Below are positions 1 to 8,378 of a DNA stretch of 64,000 nucleotides, one piece after another. The stretch is from positions 558,001-622,000 of the forward strand of contig NZ_CP012983.1 in assembly GCF_001411495.1 (NCBI RefSeq), written 5' to 3'. The notes under the pieces were generated by a model that made no database searches, was not told the origin of the DNA, and saw only the letters and a program-made list of their open reading frames with translations. The stretch comes from Burkholderia cepacia ATCC 25416. Its GTDB lineage: Bacteria > Pseudomonadota > Gammaproteobacteria > Burkholderiales > Burkholderiaceae. Position 1 is the stretch's first letter, and each line of letters opens with the position of its first letter. Made by a program: the position numbers and the translations under genes.

Positions 1-1
1 G

Positions 2-490
2 GCTCGTGTCCTGAGTGCTTTCCCCCAACTAAAAGTCCCAGGCAATCCGTTCTATAACGTCCCGCCCCATGGGGACGGCACGACGATACTTCGTGATGGG
101 ATTGGCTTGGAATGGGCGGTGGCTACGGCAGAGGCATTCGAGCACATTGATGCGCTGGTCCCGCTCGAACCTCCCGGCGGCCGCTATCGGGTGAGCCTTG
201 AGCTCCCTACGGCAGTCGCGCGCCAGGTCGGGCTGATCGGACGTAATGCTATCCCGGATTTTAATGCCATCCATTTGCCCTCTGAACTTGCGAGGCCGGC
301 GACGGGGAGCGTCAGCCAGCTTTCGGCTTCATTTGAGTGGGAGACCGCGCAGCCCGAAAAATGTATGTCTGCTGTTCGGAACGCGCTGCCCGAGACTGAG
401 CGAGCGCTGGCCAAGATTACTTACAGACCAGAGCGGATTGCGCACCGGCGAACCGTCGAATCGGATGGAGGTGTTGATGATGAGCGTTGA
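2..490 (+). CDS. Hypothetical protein, 5'-truncated by the window edge
   Basis: The reading frame is open from the second base of the window to a TGA at 488-490, so only the last 162 codons are present. A TTG at 107 could serve as an internal start, but the frame reads sensibly upstream (FPQLKVPGNPFYNVPPHGDG), so the true start probably lies outside. I see no signal peptide, membrane segment or motif that I recognise. The last 20 or so residues are polar, ending GGVDDER. The following 200 bases hold no gene I can support. Function unknown. Confidence 0.5.
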   Translation, partial: ARVLSAFPQLKVPGNPFYNVPPHGDGTTILRDGIGLEWAVATAEAFEHIDALVPLEPPGGRYRVSLELPTAVARQVGLIGRNAIPDFNAIHLPSELARPATGSVSQLSASFEWETAQPEKCMSAVRNALPETERALAKITYRPERIAHRRTVESDGGVDDER

Positions 491-694
491 AATCTGCCTT
501 TCCGCCGGTTGGTAAGCAAGCCACAGCAAACGGTACGTCAGCGTCTGGGACCGCGTTCGACCTGCCGGTCCAGGTGCAGGCGCGCGACGATATGGCGAAG
601 CCGCGAATGGCTGATTGGGAGAAATTCGACTGACCGTTACGGGTCGTTCAGAGCCATTCGTGCCCGCGTGCAGGTCTTCATTCCGCCCGACGGC

Positions 695-1270
695 TCACGA
701 CACCCTGCGCCGCATCCCCCGCACCTGCAGCCAGATGGCGGATATCAGGAAATAGAGCGCACCTACTCCCGCGTAACCCGCGATCTTAACGATCGCCGGC
801 GGCATCGGCGCATGGCTTTGCAAAATGAAGAACAACCCGGCCAACGCCGATTGCGCGCCGCTCAGCACCATCACCCACTGCGCGCCGGCCTGCTTCCAGC
901 GCCGCACGGCAGTGCCGAGCTGCAGCGCGCCGGACAGAATCGCCCATACGCCGAACACCGCGAGGACCGCGGGCAGGCCCGCATTCAACGCCGGAAATAC
1001 CGCCAGTGTCGTGACGGCGCTGATCGCGACGTTGACCGCCTGCGTGCGGTTTGCCGCCATCCCGCCGCTGCGGGACAGGTCGACGAAATTGGCGAGCGCA
1101 TCCCAGGCCGGATAAACGACCAGCAGGACCGCCGCGCCGGCCGCGCTCCGCCGGCCGACGGAAAACGCCAGCGCGACCCAGATCAGCGAGAACACCGCCC
1201 GGGAAAAGTAGTACCGCTTCAGCCAGTGTTCGTCGGCCAGGGCGTGGAATTCAGGGTAGCGATCAGTCAT
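695..1270 (-). CDS. DUF308/HdeD-like multi-spanning membrane protein
   Basis: A 191-residue inner-membrane protein. After a polar N-terminus (MTDRYPEFHALADEHW) it has about six hydrophobic segments in paired hairpins, and a short basic tail (GMRRRVS). This pattern and motifs such as AVFGVWAILSGALQLGTA fit the DUF308/HdeD-like family, in which some members are linked to acid or envelope stress; the role here is unknown. The ATG at 1270 is chosen over the longer frame because an AAGGAG Shine-Dalgarno precedes it. It is transcribed away from the LuxR-type regulator at 1566, with a 295-base gap between them that probably holds both promoters. A shorter relative lies at 3164-3463. Confidence 0.75.
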   Translation of the reverse strand: MTDRYPEFHALADEHWLKRYYFSRAVFSLIWVALAFSVGRRSAAGAAVLLVVYPAWDALANFVDLSRSGGMAANRTQAVNVAISAVTTLAVFPALNAGLPAVLAVFGVWAILSGALQLGTAVRRWKQAGAQWVMVLSGAQSALAGLFFILQSHAPMPPAIVKIAGYAGVGALYFLISAIWLQVRGMRRRVS

Positions 1271-1565
1271 TTGCACTCCTTTTACATCGAAACGTCGTTC
1301 CGGCCGGCACGCAGGATGTCCGCCATGCGGATTCGGATGCGGCGCCGGGACGGATCTCCAGTGCGCCGAGTATCGCAATCGTCCGCGCCTGCCGCCATCG
1401 GTCAGATGTCCGATGGCGAAGTCCGCGGGGCGCTCCGCAGAGATGCGAGCGAACATCGCACCGTGTTGGTCCCGGGGCGCGCCGCCCGACGCGCATGCCC
1501 CTGCACGCCGCGACGCCGTCGCGTATGATCGTTTCCCCGTCCTCGCGAATCTCTCCGCCCATCCG

Positions 1566-3041
1566 ATGCCCGACGCCGAAGCCCGTCACGCCCCGCTGCG
1601 CATAGTCGACGCCGTGCGCGCGCTGGCCTTCATCGGCGATCTCAGCATGGGCCAGCCGACCGACCATTCGCCGCGCACCGGCTGGCTGGCGGCGCAGCTC
1701 GCGCACGCGGCACGATTCGATGCATCGGTGTGCGACACGGCTCGCGAGGTGGCGCTGTTGCGCTGGTCGGGCTGCACGGCGAACGCGGCGGGCTTCGCGC
1801 AGGTATTCGGCGATGACGTCGCGATCCGCGCCGCGATGCTCGAGAGCCGGCCCGCCATGGCTGAAGCGATCGGCAGCGCGGGTGTCGCGCTGATCCCGCT
1901 CGCGCAGATTCATTGCGAAGTCTCGGGCGAGGTGGCGCGAATACTCGGTCTGTCCAGCGCGACGGAAACCGCGCTGCGGCACATTTTCGAAACCTGGGAC
2001 GGCAACGGGCTGCCTGCGCGGCTCGAACGCGAACAGGTGCCGCCCGCCGTGTCGATCGTCGCGCTGGCGGGCGACCTGGACGTGCTCAGCCGCACGTACG
2101 GCATCGAACAGGCCCTCGACTTGATCGGCCAGCGCGCGGGGTCACGTTATCCGGCCGTGCTCGTCGAGACTGCTGCGCGCGACGCACCGCGCTGGCTGGC
2201 GGCGCTCGAGCACATGGCGCCCGCCGACCTGGATGCCGCATTGGCCACGCCGGACATGCAGGGCGCGACGTCCGCCGAATTGATTGCGGACGTCATCGAT
2301 CTGAAACTGCCGTGGATGACGGGTTTTTCGCGTTCGGTCGCGGCGACGGCGGCCGCCTGTTACGGCCGTCTTTCGCCGGACGAGGCCGCGCGCGAACGCG
2401 TGTACCGGGCCGGACTGATTCATGGCATCGGCAGGGCCGCGGTGCCGAACGATGTGTGGAATCTGCCGACGCGGCTGCCTGCGAGCGCATGGGAAAAGGT
2501 GCGACTCGTCCCGTACTGGACCGAGCGCGCCGGCAGGCAGACCGGCGCGCTCGGCGAAGCCGCGGTGCTTGCGTCGTATGCCTACGAGCGGCAGGACGGT
2601 TCGGGCTATTTTCGCGGCGCGCGCGATGTGGCGCTGACGCTCGAAGCGCGCGTGCTGGCGGCGTCGCTGGCGTGGGTCGCGTTGCGCTCGGCGCGTCCGT
2701 GGCGCGCGGCGCTGAGCGATGCCGCCGCCGCCGTCCAGTTGCAGGAAGAAGCGGCGTGCGGCCGGCTATGCGGCGAAGTGGTAGCCGCGCTCGTGACGGG
2801 CGGGACGCCCGTGCCCCGGCGCATCGCCACGGGCGCGTCGGCCGTTGGCCCGCGCCTGTCCGCGCGGGAAATCGACGTCCTGCGGGCAATCTCCCGCGGC
2901 GCGAGTAACAAGCAGGTCGCGCAGGCGCTCGCGATGAGTCCGAGCACGGTGCGCACCCATGTCGAGAAGGCGTTCCGCAAGCTCGAATGTTCGACGCGCG
3001 CCGCGGCGACCCTCAAGGCGTCGGCGCTGGGGCTGCTCTGA
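1566..3041 (+). CDS. HD-GYP-like regulator with C-terminal LuxR-type HTH
   Basis: A 491-residue protein. The last ~60 residues are a clear LuxR-type DNA-binding domain (LSAREIDVLRAISRGASNKQ, then a recognition helix SPSTVRTHVEKAF). The rest resembles HD-GYP phosphohydrolases in two halves, with GYP-loop-like sequences ETWDGNGLPARL in the first half and ERQDGSGYFRG in the second. Key residues differ from active c-di-GMP phosphodiesterases: the usual HDxGK reads HGIGR near residue 286, and GYP reads GLP and GYF. It may therefore bind a ligand rather than cleave c-di-GMP. The ATG at 1566 fits the domain start better than the upstream alternative at 1413. It is divergent from the DUF308 gene. Confidence 0.75.
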   Translation: MPDAEARHAPLRIVDAVRALAFIGDLSMGQPTDHSPRTGWLAAQLAHAARFDASVCDTAREVALLRWSGCTANAAGFAQVFGDDVAIRAAMLESRPAMAEAIGSAGVALIPLAQIHCEVSGEVARILGLSSATETALRHIFETWDGNGLPARLEREQVPPAVSIVALAGDLDVLSRTYGIEQALDLIGQRAGSRYPAVLVETAARDAPRWLAALEHMAPADLDAALATPDMQGATSAELIADVIDLKLPWMTGFSRSVAATAAACYGRLSPDEAARERVYRAGLIHGIGRAAVPNDVWNLPTRLPASAWEKVRLVPYWTERAGRQTGALGEAAVLASYAYERQDGSGYFRGARDVALTLEARVLAASLAWVALRSARPWRAALSDAAAAVQLQEEAACGRLCGEVVAALVTGGTPVPRRIATGASAVGPRLSAREIDVLRAISRGASNKQVAQALAMSPSTVRTHVEKAFRKLECSTRAAATLKASALGLL

Positions 3042-3163
3042 CGCGCTCCGCGACGCGGATTCGCTTTCGTGTGTGCGCGGACGGCCCGTCGGGCCGGCGC
3101 GACCTTTGACGCTCCGCCTGTCCGGTGGCTTATCCCGCGTATCGAAGATGGCGGTTGCACCAT

Positions 3164-3463
3164 TCAAGTCGACCAGTCGTTGATCCGTTCCCTGCGATCC
3201 GAGTCTGTCGCGTCGGTGTCGGCCCAACCGTACCCCAACGTCGCGATTGCGAAGTAGACGGCACCGACGGCTTCGCAGGAAAGCAGCGCGCCGGCCAGCG
3301 CCATTCGCGCTCCACCCGAGACCATTTGCGCCGGCGCGTCGGCGTGTTTCCCGCGATGCACTGCGGTGCCGATCCGAAACAGGCCCGACACGATAGCGAG
3401 CACGCCGAACGCACGCGGCAGGCCGCTCGCCAATGCGACGATGAAGATCTGACGTCCCGACAT
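3164..3463 (-). CDS. Short DUF308-like membrane protein (half-length paralogue)
   Basis: A 99-residue hydrophobic protein matching only the second half of the 191-residue protein at 695-1270. The phrases ALASGLP, IVSGLFRIGTAV and SGGARMALAGALL align with ALNAGLP, ILSGALQLGTAV and SGAQSALAGLF. It has about three membrane segments and a polar tail. The start at 3463 has its own GGGAGG Shine-Dalgarno nine bases upstream, so it is probably translated. It could be a shortened duplicate or a decayed gene that kept an expressible C-terminal half. Neighbours (LuxR regulator, EthD-like gene) give no functional hint. Confidence 0.55.
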   Translation of the reverse strand: MSGRQIFIVALASGLPRAFGVLAIVSGLFRIGTAVHRGKHADAPAQMVSGGARMALAGALLSCEAVGAVYFAIATLGYGWADTDATDSDRRERINDWST

Positions 3464-3591
3464 TGCAGTGATCCTCCCGGTCCGGTATCGCGTGACGGCT
3501 GCCTATCCTGACACCCGATCGTTCGCGGCGCCATCGGACAAGTGACCGATGGCGCCGGCCTAAACCGATGCATGGCGGCGCGCGATCGGCG

Positions 3592-3900
3592 CTACGACAC
3601 GCGCGAGAACACGTCCGTGATGAGCCGGTCGGGTTCGATGTCGGTGAACGCATCGATATCTGCCATGACGTCTGCCGTCTCCGCGGACGCGAACGCAGCG
3701 TCCAGCGCCGCACTGTCCTTGAAACGGCACATCGCCACGACGATCAGTTCGCTATCCTCACGTGCTGGAAAGAAAGCGTCGATAGCGTCGAGCCCGTACG
3801 GCTTCCAGGATTTTTCCACCAGCGGAATGTGTTGTTCGACGTAGTAACGGGCATCGAATCGCGTGCCCGCGGCTCGGCGATAGGAGACGATGAAATACAC
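3592..3900 (-). CDS. EthD-domain protein
   Basis: A 102-residue small cytoplasmic protein of the EthD/dimeric alpha-beta-barrel type. It opens with a beta strand (VYFIVSYRR) followed by TRFDARYYVEQHIPLVEKSW, the stretch bearing the family's conserved histidine and tryptophan, and ends with the second helix and strand (IEPDRLITDVFSR). Relatives are often accessory proteins in degradation of ethers or aromatic compounds; the substrate here is unknown. The GTG at 3900 is chosen because GGAGG lies six bases upstream (3907-3911). It sits downstream of the efflux pump gene on the same strand, 70 bases after its stop, and may be co-transcribed. Confidence 0.75.
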   Translation of the reverse strand: MYFIVSYRRAAGTRFDARYYVEQHIPLVEKSWKPYGLDAIDAFFPAREDSELIVVAMCRFKDSAALDAAFASAETADVMADIDAFTDIEPDRLITDVFSRVS

Positions 3901-3970
3901 GAAGAACCTCCAGGTCGGACTGACGCGGCGATGAATGTCGGTACGGGAAAATACGGGCAAATACAAACGA

Positions 3971-5452
3971 TCACGGCCGTTCGCGTTCGGGGCCGAAGCC
4001 CGGACGCGCGGCGGCCCGCATCGACGTATGAGCGGCACCCGCCCGTGCAAGCGAGATGCCCAGCGCGGCGCCCACGGCGAGGAACACCGAGATCGACAGC
4101 AGTGCGACGATGAACGCATGCGCGATGGCCGCCGGATCCTGGCGCGTGCCGAGCGTCGTATAGAAAATGCCGCCGATGATCGCCACGCTCAGCGACGTGC
4201 TGACCTGCAGCGTCGAGCTGGCGATGCCGGCGATCATGCCGGACAGCGCCGGTGCGACGCGCCCCGTCACCATGCGCATGAGCGTCGGCAGCGCGAGACC
4301 TTGTCCGAAACCGATGACGAAGAGCACGACGGCGAGCGGCGCGGCAGCGAGCGGCATCCCGATCGGCGTGGCATCGATCAACCACGCGAGGCCGACGAGC
4401 CCGACGATCTCCAGACTCATGCCGAACGGATTGACGTAAGCGCCGATGACACGCGCGGAGGCAGGCGTCGACAACGGGCCGAGCAGGAACCCGACGCCGA
4501 ACGGCAAGAACACGAGGCCCGCGCTCAGTGCGTCGACGTGCAATGCATTCTGCAGATACACCGAGAACAGCAGGAAGAACGCGCCGATCGAGTACAGCAG
4601 CAGCGCGATCAGCAACGCGCGGCCGAGCCCCGGTGCGCGCAGCGCGGCCGGATCGAGCAGCGGTGCGCCGCCGCGGCGGCCGAGCCGGCGCTCGTAGCGC
4701 CAGAAGAACCCGGTGAGGGCCGGCACCGCGAGCAGCGACACCCATGCCCATACGGGCCAGCCTGCTTCGCGCCCCTCGATCAGCGGCACGATCAGCGCGC
4801 CCAGCGTCAGCATCGACAGCGCGGTGCCGCCGAGGTCGAGCTTGCGCGCATGCTGCGCACGCGTTTCCTTCAACAGCGGAATCCCGAACAGGACGACCAG
4901 AATCGCCAGCGGCAGGTTGACGAGGAAGATCGTGCGCCAGCCCAGATTCAACAGATTCAGCGAGATCAGGATCCCGCCCAGCGCCTGCCCGACCACGGCG
5001 GCGAGGCCGAATACCGCGCCGTACAAGCTGAGCGCGAGCGGCTTTTCCGCTTCGGGGAAGATCGCCTGGATCGAAGCGAGCGCCTGCGGCGCCATGATCG
5101 CGGCCGTCACGCCCTGCAACGCGCGGCCGACGATGAGCGTCCACGGCGAACTGGCGAAACCGCACAGCGTCGAGGCGATCGCAAAGCCGATCAACCCGAG
5201 GAAAAACACGCGGCCGCGGCCGAACAGGTCGCCCAATCGCCCGCCGGTGATCAGCGTCACCGCGTACAGGCCCGCATACGATGAAATGACGAGTTGCTCG
5301 GCCGACGACGAGGCGCCCAGTTCCGCGCGGATCGACGGCAGCGCGACGTTGACGATGAAGAAATCCAGCGGCGGCAGGAACGCGCCGACGAGCAGGACCG
5401 CAAACATCGCCCAGCGGCGCGGGTCGGGTGATACGGGGTCATTCCGTGACAT
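3971..5452 (-). CDS. MFS drug:H+ antiporter, DHA2 (EmrB/QacA-like) family
   Basis: A 493-residue inner-membrane exporter. About fourteen hydrophobic segments are visible, as expected for 14-TM DHA2 pumps. The first helix carries PPLDFFIVNVALPSI, the typical motif D1 region, followed by GGRLGDLFGRGRVF in the first cytoplasmic loop (motif A). The ATG at 5452 has GGAGA seven bases upstream. It is second in an operon-like pair with the TetR gene (gap 50 bases), and a palindrome at 5469-5484 lies just in front of it. The likely role is efflux of a toxic compound or antibiotic, induced when the TetR repressor releases; the substrate cannot be read from the sequence. Confidence 0.9.
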   Translation of the reverse strand: MSRNDPVSPDPRRWAMFAVLLVGAFLPPLDFFIVNVALPSIRAELGASSSAEQLVISSYAGLYAVTLITGGRLGDLFGRGRVFFLGLIGFAIASTLCGFASSPWTLIVGRALQGVTAAIMAPQALASIQAIFPEAEKPLALSLYGAVFGLAAVVGQALGGILISLNLLNLGWRTIFLVNLPLAILVVLFGIPLLKETRAQHARKLDLGGTALSMLTLGALIVPLIEGREAGWPVWAWVSLLAVPALTGFFWRYERRLGRRGGAPLLDPAALRAPGLGRALLIALLLYSIGAFFLLFSVYLQNALHVDALSAGLVFLPFGVGFLLGPLSTPASARVIGAYVNPFGMSLEIVGLVGLAWLIDATPIGMPLAAAPLAVVLFVIGFGQGLALPTLMRMVTGRVAPALSGMIAGIASSTLQVSTSLSVAIIGGIFYTTLGTRQDPAAIAHAFIVALLSISVFLAVGAALGISLARAGAAHTSMRAAARPGFGPERERP

Positions 5453-5468
5453 GGACGATTCTCCATAC

Positions 5469-5484
5469 GGAACCAATCGGTTCC
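5469..5484. promoter_or_regulatory. Predicted TetR operator, copy 1
   Basis: GGAACCAATCGGTTCC is an inverted repeat with six-base arms around a four-base centre, lying between the TetR gene and the efflux gene, 17 bases upstream of the latter's start. Twelve of its central fourteen bases are shared with the palindrome upstream of tetR at 6148-6161. Paired near-identical palindromes in front of a TetR gene and its target are typical of autoregulated efflux systems. Binding is inferred. Confidence 0.7.
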
Positions 5485-5502
5485 AAATTGGGTAAAAAAA
5501 TA

Positions 5503-6099
5503 TCAGTCGAGGATGCGCATCGTGCGGTCGACCAGCGCGAGCATGTCCTGCTCCGACACGCCGGTTTTGCCCAGCACGCGCATGCCCTCGATCTGGCAGA
5601 CCAGCAAACGCGCCAGCACCTGTTCGTCCTGTTCGGCGATCTCGCCGCTCGCCTGGCCACGGACGATCGCACCGGCATAGAGCTGTTGCAGCCGCCGGAA
5701 CATGCGCCCGGTGCGCTCCGCGACATCCGCGTCGCGCGCGGCCAGTTCCGTGGTCATCGCGACCGCGAGACATCCGCGCCGGCCCGCCTCGCCGACGGAC
5801 AGGCACGCATAGCGCAGCAGCGAATCGCGAATCGCATCCTTGACGGCGCCGGGTTGCGACAGAATGTCCGCGGTCGCCTTGAGCCCGTCGGCCATGTACA
5901 GGTCGAGCGCCGCCAGCAGCAGCGCCTTCTTGTCGCCGAACGCCTTGTACAGGCTACCGCGCGACAGGCCGGTGCCGGCCATCAGGTCGGGCAGGGACGC
6001 GCCTTCGTATCCGCGGTCCCAGAAAACGTCCATCGCGTCGCGCGCGGCATCGCCAAGTTCGAATTCGCGTGGGCGGCCCACGCCAGCCGGATTTGCCAT
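5503..6099 (-). CDS. TetR-family transcriptional repressor
   Basis: A 198-residue regulator. The N-terminal ~60 residues form a TetR helix-turn-helix (EGASLPDLMAGTGLSRGSLY then KAFGDKKALL), and the remainder is a helical ligand-binding/dimer domain. ATG 6099 (MANPAGVGRPREF) is preferred to the ATG at 6129 because TetR proteins usually begin shortly before the HTH. It lies immediately upstream of and co-directional with the DHA2 efflux gene, with matching palindromes before each. The likely role is repression of itself and the pump, relieved by a pump substrate. It resembles the AcrR/YxaF-like subgroup, but the ligand is unknown. Confidence 0.9.
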   Translation of the reverse strand: MANPAGVGRPREFELGDAARDAMDVFWDRGYEGASLPDLMAGTGLSRGSLYKAFGDKKALLLAALDLYMADGLKATADILSQPGAVKDAIRDSLLRYACLSVGEAGRRGCLAVAMTTELAARDADVAERTGRMFRRLQQLYAGAIVRGQASGEIAEQDEQVLARLLVCQIEGMRVLGKTGVSEQDMLALVDRTMRILD

Positions 6100-6147
6100 T
6101 GATCGGTGTCGCAAACGATGCGGTGCCAAAAGTTGGATGCATTATAT

Positions 6148-6161
6148 GAACCGATCGGTTC
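6148..6161. promoter_or_regulatory. Predicted TetR operator, copy 2
   Basis: GAACCGATCGGTTC is a perfect 14-base palindrome, 48 bases upstream of the tetR start and inside an AT-containing stretch (ATTATATG) that could be its promoter. It matches the palindrome at 5469-5484 except for one central base on each strand, giving a working consensus GAACC-R-ATCGGTTC. Autoregulation of tetR is inferred. Confidence 0.7.
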
Positions 6162-6230
6162 CGATGTCAACGCATGCCTGTCGACCGGGCGCGGCGAGGG
6201 CCGCCTCGCGGACGGCCCGGATTCATCCGA

Positions 6231-7703
6231 TCAGTCGAGCCCGCCCTGGCACAGGTACTTGATCGACAGATAGTCGTCGAGCCCGTAGCGCGAGCCCTCG
6301 CGACCATAACCCGACTCCTTCACGCCGCCGAACGGCGCGGCCTCGCTCGCGAGCGCGCCTTCGTTGATCCCGACGATGCCCGTTTCGAGCCGCGCCGACA
6401 CGCGCGCAATGCGCCGCACGTCCTGCGTGTAGAAATACGCGGCGAGCCCGAACGGCGTGTCGTTTGCGGCGCCGACGGCTTCGTCCTCGGTATCGAAGCG
6501 GAACAGCGCCGCGATCGGGCCGAACGTTTCCTCGCAGGTCAGCTGCATGTCGGCGGTGGCGTCGGCGAGCACCGTCGGTGCGTAATAGTTGGGGCCGAGT
6601 TCGGCCAGACGCTTGCCGCCGGCGAGCACGCGCGCGCCGCGTTCGACGGCGTCGCCGACGTGGCGGGCAATCTTGTCCACTGCACGCGCGTTGATCATCG
6701 GGCCGATCTGCGCGGCCGGGTCGGTCGCCGGCGCGACCTTCAGCGCGGCGACGCGCGCCGCGAGCTTCGCGGCGAATGCGTCGTAGACGCCGGCCTGCAC
6801 GTAGACGCGATTCGGCGACACGCACGTCTGCCCGCCGTTGCGGAACTTGGCGGCCATCAGCCCGTCGACCGCGGCGTCGAGCTCGGCGTCGTCGAAGACG
6901 ATGAACGGCGCGTTGCCGCCGAGCTCCAGCGACAGCTTCTTCAGCGTCGCCGCCGACTCGCGCGCCAGCAGCTTGCCGACAGGCGTCGAGCCGGTGAACG
7001 TGATCTTGCGCACGCGGCCGTCGGCGAGCCAGTCGGCCACCGCATCGATGCCACGTTCGCGCGACGCGGCGATCAGGTTCAGCACCCCGGGCGGCACGCC
7101 GGCTTCCTGCGCGAGAAACGCGAGCGCGAGCGCGGTCAGCGGCGTGTCCTCCGCCGGCTTCGCGACCACCGTGCAGCCGGCCGCGAGGGCGGGCGCGATC
7201 TTGCGCGCGATCATGGCGAGCGGGAAGTTCCACGGCGTGATCGCGGCGACGATGCCGATCGGCTCCTTCACCGCGCTCAGCCGCTTGCCGCGCTGCTGCT
7301 GCGGAATCAGGTCGCCATACGTGCGTGTCGCTTCCTCGGCGAACCACAGCACGTACGACGCGCCGTATGCGACTTCGCCGCGCGCTTCCGCGAGCGGTTT
7401 GCCCTGTTCGCGCGACAGCAGTTTCGCGAGATCGTCGGTATGCGCCACGATCGCGGCATGCCACGCGCGCAGGATCGCCGCCCGTTCGCGAGCGGGGGTC
7501 GCGCGCCATGCGGGCAGCGCGCGTGCGGCCGCGTCCGTCGCGGCGCGCGCGTCGGCGGCGCCGCTGTCGGGTGCGTGCGCGACGATGTCGAGCGTGGCCG
7601 GATCGACGACGTCGAAGCGACGGCCGTCGAGCGCGTCGCGCCACGTTCCGTCGATCAGGTTGGCGGTGCGAACGAGTTCGGTTCGGGACAGCGTAAGCGG
7701 CAT
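6231..7703 (-). CDS. gabD: NAD(P)+-dependent succinate-semialdehyde dehydrogenase
   Basis: A 490-residue aldehyde dehydrogenase of the succinate-semialdehyde type, oxidising succinate semialdehyde (or a similar omega-carboxy aldehyde) to the acid. The catalytic set is intact: N159 in TPWNF, E260 in LELGGN and nucleophile C294 in GGQTC, plus the cofactor-fold motif FTGSTPVG. The C-terminus has the GabD-like pattern GGVKESGYGREG. The ATG at 7703 has AAGGACC upstream. It is third in an aminotransferase-Lrp-dehydrogenase series (100 bases after the Lrp stop), which suggests it oxidises the aldehyde produced by the aminotransferase or by the FAD oxidase further on. Exact substrate is inferred from similarity. 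Confidence 0.85.
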   Translation of the reverse strand: MPLTLSRTELVRTANLIDGTWRDALDGRRFDVVDPATLDIVAHAPDSGAADARAATDAAARALPAWRATPARERAAILRAWHAAIVAHTDDLAKLLSREQGKPLAEARGEVAYGASYVLWFAEEATRTYGDLIPQQQRGKRLSAVKEPIGIVAAITPWNFPLAMIARKIAPALAAGCTVVAKPAEDTPLTALALAFLAQEAGVPPGVLNLIAASRERGIDAVADWLADGRVRKITFTGSTPVGKLLARESAATLKKLSLELGGNAPFIVFDDAELDAAVDGLMAAKFRNGGQTCVSPNRVYVQAGVYDAFAAKLAARVAALKVAPATDPAAQIGPMINARAVDKIARHVGDAVERGARVLAGGKRLAELGPNYYAPTVLADATADMQLTCEETFGPIAALFRFDTEDEAVGAANDTPFGLAAYFYTQDVRRIARVSARLETGIVGINEGALASEAAPFGGVKESGYGREGSRYGLDDYLSIKYLCQGGLD

Positions 7704-7802
7704 GACAGGTCCTTGGATGAAGCCGTCCGGCGGAGGCGCGGGCGCGCGACTACCCCGCGCGGACAGCACGTTGCCGCGTTCGGGGTTGCCGCAGGCCGCC
7801 CG

Positions 7803-8294
7803 TCAGTGACGTTCGCCGAACAGCGATTCGAGCGGGTAGTGCCGTTTGACGAACGGCGATTTGATGATCACGTAACTGAAATACTTCTCGATGCCGATGT
7901 TCTGCTCGAGCAGCCCTTCGACGATCGTCTGGTAATGGCTGACACTGCGCGTGATGAACTTCAGCAGATAGTCGTAGCCGCCGCTCGCGAGGTGGCATTC
8001 GACGATCTCGTCGACGTTGCGGATCGCCGCGACGAAGCGGTCGAAGTCCTCGCGCCGGTGGTCGGCCAGCGTGACCTCGGTGAACACGACCTGCACGTCG
8101 CCGAGCTTCTCGAGCTGGATGTGCGCGCCGTAGCCGCCGATGTAGCCGGCCTTCTCGAGCCGCTTCACGCGGATCAGGCAGGGGCTCGGCGACAGCCCGA
8201 CCGCATCCGCCAGCTCGACGTTGGTCATGCGGCCGCGCTTCTGCAACTGGGAGAGGATGCGCAGGTCGATGCGATCCAGCTTGCTGTCCGTCAT
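7803..8294 (-). CDS. Lrp/AsnC-family transcriptional regulator
   Basis: A 163-residue regulator: N-terminal winged helix-turn-helix (MTNVELADAVGLSPSPCLIR, with the conserved SPSPCLxRVKRLE stretch) and C-terminal RAM/AsnC ligand-binding domain (VVFTEVTLADHRRED through DYLLKFITRSVSHYQ). Family members form dimers to octamers, wrap DNA over several spaced half-sites and respond to amino acids. It lies between a class III aminotransferase and a succinate-semialdehyde dehydrogenase, all on the minus strand, so local control of these is likely. It is also the best candidate in this window to bind the shared spaced element found upstream of the HAD, ABC importer and FAD oxidase genes. Confidence 0.9.
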   Translation of the reverse strand: MTDSKLDRIDLRILSQLQKRGRMTNVELADAVGLSPSPCLIRVKRLEKAGYIGGYGAHIQLEKLGDVQVVFTEVTLADHRREDFDRFVAAIRNVDEIVECHLASGGYDYLLKFITRSVSHYQTIVEGLLEQNIGIEKYFSYVIIKSPFVKRHYPLESLFGERH

Positions 8295-8378
8295 GTTCAC
8301 GTGAGTCGGAAAAATGGAATGTCCGGTTACTTTAGAGTCGAACGATGGCCGCCACAAGCCCGGCTTTCCCTCGGCCGG

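Noticed and set aside
509..1528. A 339-codon plus-strand frame opposite the first DUF308 gene
   Set aside because: Arg/Pro-rich translation without motifs, antisense to a membrane protein with a good ribosome site.
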